In this document: positions 6,281 through 7,671 of the stretch, piece after piece
How the letters are laid out: each line of letters opens with the position of its first letter
Position numbering within the stretch: position 1 is the stretch's first letter
From: Pseudomonadota bacterium
Lineage (GTDB): Bacteria; Pseudomonadota; Alphaproteobacteria; Acetobacterales; Acetobacteraceae
Assembly (NCBI GenBank): GCA_021807465.1
Contig: JAKBCX010000060.1
Coordinates: forward strand, 1 to 7,671
Length of the DNA: 7,671 bases
Direction: 5' to 3'
Translations under genes and position numbers: made by a program
Notes under the pieces: generated by a model
What the model was told of the DNA's origin: nothing
Databases searched by the model: none
The model's input: the letters and a program-made list of their open reading frames with translations, nothing else

Positions 6281-7165
6281 TCATAAATTTTGAAATTCTG
6301 AATAGGCGGCATCAAAGCGCGCCCGGTATTGCAGCGTATATGCGGCATAGTCGAAATCAATGACGGACGTAATTTCGGAGACCATGCTCCACATCGTTTC
6401 GCGCAGCAACGAGGCGCAGATCATCGCCTTGAAGCGACGCCAGAGAGCCGGGGTCACCGGTTCATCGTAATAAGCCGCGAGAAGCCGTTCTGTCAGAGGC
6501 TGAGACAAGCTGCAATTCGAAGCTATGCTGGCGAGGTCGAACAACGGCGTGTTGAAGCCGCCATAGTCCCAGTCAATTAACCAAAGACGCTCGCCAGTAT
6601 CCAAAAGGTTAGCAGGTAACAAGTCGTTGTGCGTCAGGGCGAGTTCGATTGGCCCGACCGCCGCCTCCAACTCCGCCGCTTTTTCCAAAAGCGACGCAAT
6701 TTCCCCAGAATAAGGGGAACCGGCAGCCTCGAGCCGCGCCGCGTAATCGCGCAAGACGTGAAACACCCAAAAGACCAGGACAGGACCACGCAACTGCGCC
6801 GTGGCGTTCCGGTGAAGGCGCCGCAGCAACTCTGCCACGCGGTCGACCATACCAGGCTCAGCGAGGCTACTCGCGTCAAGCACACGTCCCTCGATAAATT
6901 CCATGGCGAGAATGCCGTCTTCAACGTAGACAACCCGCGGCGAGATGCCGGCAGCCTCGCTGGCGCGATGACAAGCGAGTTCGTTAAAGCGCTTGACGTG
7001 GTGCGTGTCGATGTCGCCACCCACCCGCACTACGTACGCCTTGTCGCCATCCTTGAGTTTGATATTAACGTTTGTGATCCCTCCGCTGAGAAACTCCGGA
7101 TCGCGCGGCGCTTTCCAAATGGGCAGAGACATCGCCCGAGCTATCAATCGATCCAGGTCGCTCAT
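6281..7165 (-). CDS. Choline kinase / aminoglycoside phosphotransferase-fold small-molecule kinase
   Basis: This 294-residue protein has the APH/choline kinase fold. GGITNVNIKL (28-37) is the nucleotide-binding loop, and AYVVRVGG (43-50) carries the start of the N-lobe, with Arg47 at the position where many relatives have lysine or arginine. The Brenner-type catalytic motif is LTHNDLLPANLL (177-188; His179, catalytic Asp181, Asn186) and the metal-binding motif is LIDWDYGG (196-203; Asp198). This pattern is closer to choline/ethanolamine kinases than to antibiotic-resistance enzymes. It is the first large gene of the operon: its stop is 7 bases before the dehydrogenase start, and the TGA is part of that gene's ribosome binding site (TGAGGAAAAC). 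A GAGG lies 7 bases before its ATG, and a 5-bp hairpin (GGCGC/GCGCC) sits just upstream of that site. From the neighbours, a substrate related to choline, betaine or an N-methyl amine is a reasonable guess. Confidence 0.85.
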   Translation of the reverse strand: MSDLDRLIARAMSLPIWKAPRDPEFLSGGITNVNIKLKDGDKAYVVRVGGDIDTHHVKRFNELACHRASEAAGISPRVVYVEDGILAMEFIEGRVLDASSLAEPGMVDRVAELLRRLHRNATAQLRGPVLVFWVFHVLRDYAARLEAAGSPYSGEIASLLEKAAELEAAVGPIELALTHNDLLPANLLDTGERLWLIDWDYGGFNTPLFDLASIASNCSLSQPLTERLLAAYYDEPVTPALWRRFKAMICASLLRETMWSMVSEITSVIDFDYAAYTLQYRARFDAAYSEFQNL

Positions 7166-7272
7166 CGCACGGCCTCAGGCGCAACAGCGCCGCTCAAGGA
7201 AATGACCGAAATACACGCACCACCACTAGGTATCGGGTCCGACAGCCCCCTAGTGAATTTTCGATGGACCAT
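7162..7272 (-). CDS. Possible 36-codon leader ORF overlapping the kinase start
   Basis: ATG at 7272 opens a 36-residue frame (MVHRKFTRGL..., ending APEAVR) whose TGA overlaps the kinase ATG as ATGA. TAGGA lies about 8 bases upstream of its start. The arrangement is typical of translational coupling, but the peptide has no recognised domain, signal or membrane helix. It could be a regulatory leader peptide, a small protein, or chance. It occupies the same sequence as the candidate pseudoknot, so translation and RNA folding would exclude each other. Confidence 0.35.
   Translation of the reverse strand: MVHRKFTRGLSDPIPSGGACISVISLSGAVAPEAVR
7224..7270 (-). other. Candidate H-type pseudoknot in the kinase 5' leader (7-bp dyad plus 5-bp outer pairing)
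   Basis: On the minus strand CACTAGG (7255-7249) can pair with CCTAGTG (7230-7224) around an 18-base loop. Inside that loop GGACC (7240-7236) can pair with GGTCC (7270-7266), located 10 bases upstream of the first stem strand. The order of the four strands is that of an H-type pseudoknot. It does not match a riboswitch class I recognise. The 7-bp dyad may instead be a protein operator. It lies about 60-105 bases upstream of the kinase start. Confidence 0.4.
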
Positions 7273-7314
7273 TCCTCTTTCCTATTTTTGGAGCGGGTTA
7301 AGACCCTCGCCCTT

Positions 7315-7329
7315 CGGTATCGAGTACCG
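7315..7329. other. Small hairpin in the divergent spacer
   Basis: CGGTA and TACCG form a 5-bp stem around a 5-base loop. The motif GGTATCG occurs here (7316-7322) and again at 7229-7235 inside the pseudoknot candidate. On the minus strand it would lie in the distal leader or promoter of the kinase operon. A single short hairpin is weak evidence of function. Confidence 0.25.
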
Positions 7330-7345
7330 CATAAGACAACAGAAA

Positions 7346-7432
7346 CGATAAAAGTACAACATAAAATACGGAATAATTTAGTTATTTGTGAGTTTTTTAT
7401 GTGGTTTATCGTGGTATTTTGTGGCTTTATCG
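7346..7432. promoter_or_regulatory. AT-rich divergent promoter/operator zone with phased GTGG and CGATAAA motifs
   Basis: The spacer from 7166 to 7471 (306 bases) lies between divergent genes. Its right half is markedly AT-rich. On the plus strand GTGG occurs at 7401, 7411 and 7421, an exact 10-bp period that would place the motifs on one face of the helix. The motif CGATAAA followed by CAACA/CCACA and an A-rich tail occurs in three copies: inverted relative to the others at 7346-7369 (plus), and on the minus strand at 7411-7392 and 7432-7414, the last two offset by 21 bases. This is the layout expected for a cooperative regulator controlling the kinase-dehydrogenase-folB operon and the phosphatase gene together. 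No clear -35/-10 pair can be assigned for either direction. Confidence 0.5.
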
Positions 7433-7471
7433 CTTCCTAATTCACCCTTCAAAACGCGTGGGAGATGTTAA

Positions 7472-7671
7472 ATGTCCGAGTCCCTACCACCCCTTCTCAC
7501 ACAAGCTCTTGATATTACAGAAAGAGCAAGCTCAATTCCCGTGAAAACTTTCGGGGCAGTGCTAGATGTTGATATCAAAGCCGACGAAAGCCCCGTCACA
7601 CGCGCGGATCGCGAGACCGAAGCATTCATTCGCCGTGAAATCACGTCTCTATTTCCTGAGGACGGAATCTT
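7472..7671 (+). CDS. Inositol monophosphatase / histidinol-phosphatase (HisN) family protein, N-terminal part (cut by window edge)
   Basis: The frame is open from ATG at 7472 to the right edge (66 full codons), with GGAG 7 bases upstream of the start. The segment VDIKADESPVTRADRETE and then LFPEDGI matches the N-terminal signature of IMPase-superfamily Mg-dependent phosphatases, in particular the HisN-type group where KADxSPVTxADRExE is common. The metal-binding GEE and DPxDGT motifs would follow outside the window. Possible substrates are histidinol phosphate, inositol phosphate or another sugar/alcohol phosphate. It is divergent from the kinase operon and shares its regulatory spacer, which suggests a role linked to that cluster, perhaps reversing the kinase reaction, but this is speculative. 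Confidence 0.8.
   Translation, partial: MSESLPPLLTQALDITERASSIPVKTFGAVLDVDIKADESPVTRADRETEAFIRREITSLFPEDGI

Noticed and set aside
6274..6360. 29-residue N-terminal extension of the dehydrogenase
   Set aside because: It overlaps the kinase C-terminus and contributes nothing family-like, whereas ATG 6273 has a good ribosome site and starts right before the FAD-binding motif.
7166..7340. Glycine, SAM-II or THF riboswitch
   Set aside because: The operon context made these attractive, but none of the conserved core sequences I know for these classes could be found in the leader.
6629..7351. 240-codon plus-strand ORF that extends beyond the kinase into the spacer
   Set aside because: Most of it is antisense to the kinase, which has intact catalytic motifs; no ribosome site or domain supports it.

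Overview
The window looks like part of an alphaproteobacterial chromosome. This is inferred from GC-rich coding sequence, the kdpFAB layout, a folate-dependent sarcosine/dimethylglycine dehydrogenase-type gene and IS3/IS21-type debris; no rRNA or marker gene fixes the taxon. There is no tRNA, rRNA or CRISPR array. Three blocks can be read.

Block 1 (1-2640, minus strand) is the start of a high-affinity potassium uptake operon: a 27-residue membrane peptide, then kdpF, kdpA and the first 223 codons of kdpB, which runs off the left edge. The genes are packed tightly (a TGATG overlap, a 4-base gap and a 1-base gap). Upstream lies a TTTATG-N5-TTTATG direct repeat that resembles a KdpE binding site.

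Block 2 (about 2641-3313) is mobile-element debris. A set of 24-base direct repeats resembles the terminal repeats of IS21-family elements. Next to it is a 540-bp IS3-family relic that keeps both terminal inverted repeats but has lost most of orfB and carries a frameshift in orfA. Its right tip supplies the stop codon of the neighbouring folB-like gene.

Block 3 (3311-7671) is a probable one-carbon/methylamine operon on the minus strand: choline-kinase-like phosphotransferase, then an 815-residue FAD- and tetrahydrofolate-dependent sarcosine/dimethylglycine dehydrogenase homologue, then a FolB-like dihydroneopterin aldolase. A possible 36-codon leader ORF overlaps the kinase start. An inositol-monophosphatase/HisN-family gene starts divergently at 7472 and runs off the right edge. 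The roughly 300-bp divergent spacer holds an AT-rich regulatory zone with three GTGG motifs at exact 10-bp spacing, a CGATAAA-type motif in three copies, and a possible RNA pseudoknot in the kinase leader.

In working terms, the oxidase removes a methyl group from an N-methylglycine and hands it to tetrahydrofolate. The FolB-like protein acts on pterin precursors of folate. The kinase and the divergent phosphatase may phosphorylate and dephosphorylate a related small alcohol or amine, but their substrates cannot be read from sequence. The most novel candidates are the untranslated/leader region of this cluster and the small peptide ahead of kdpF.
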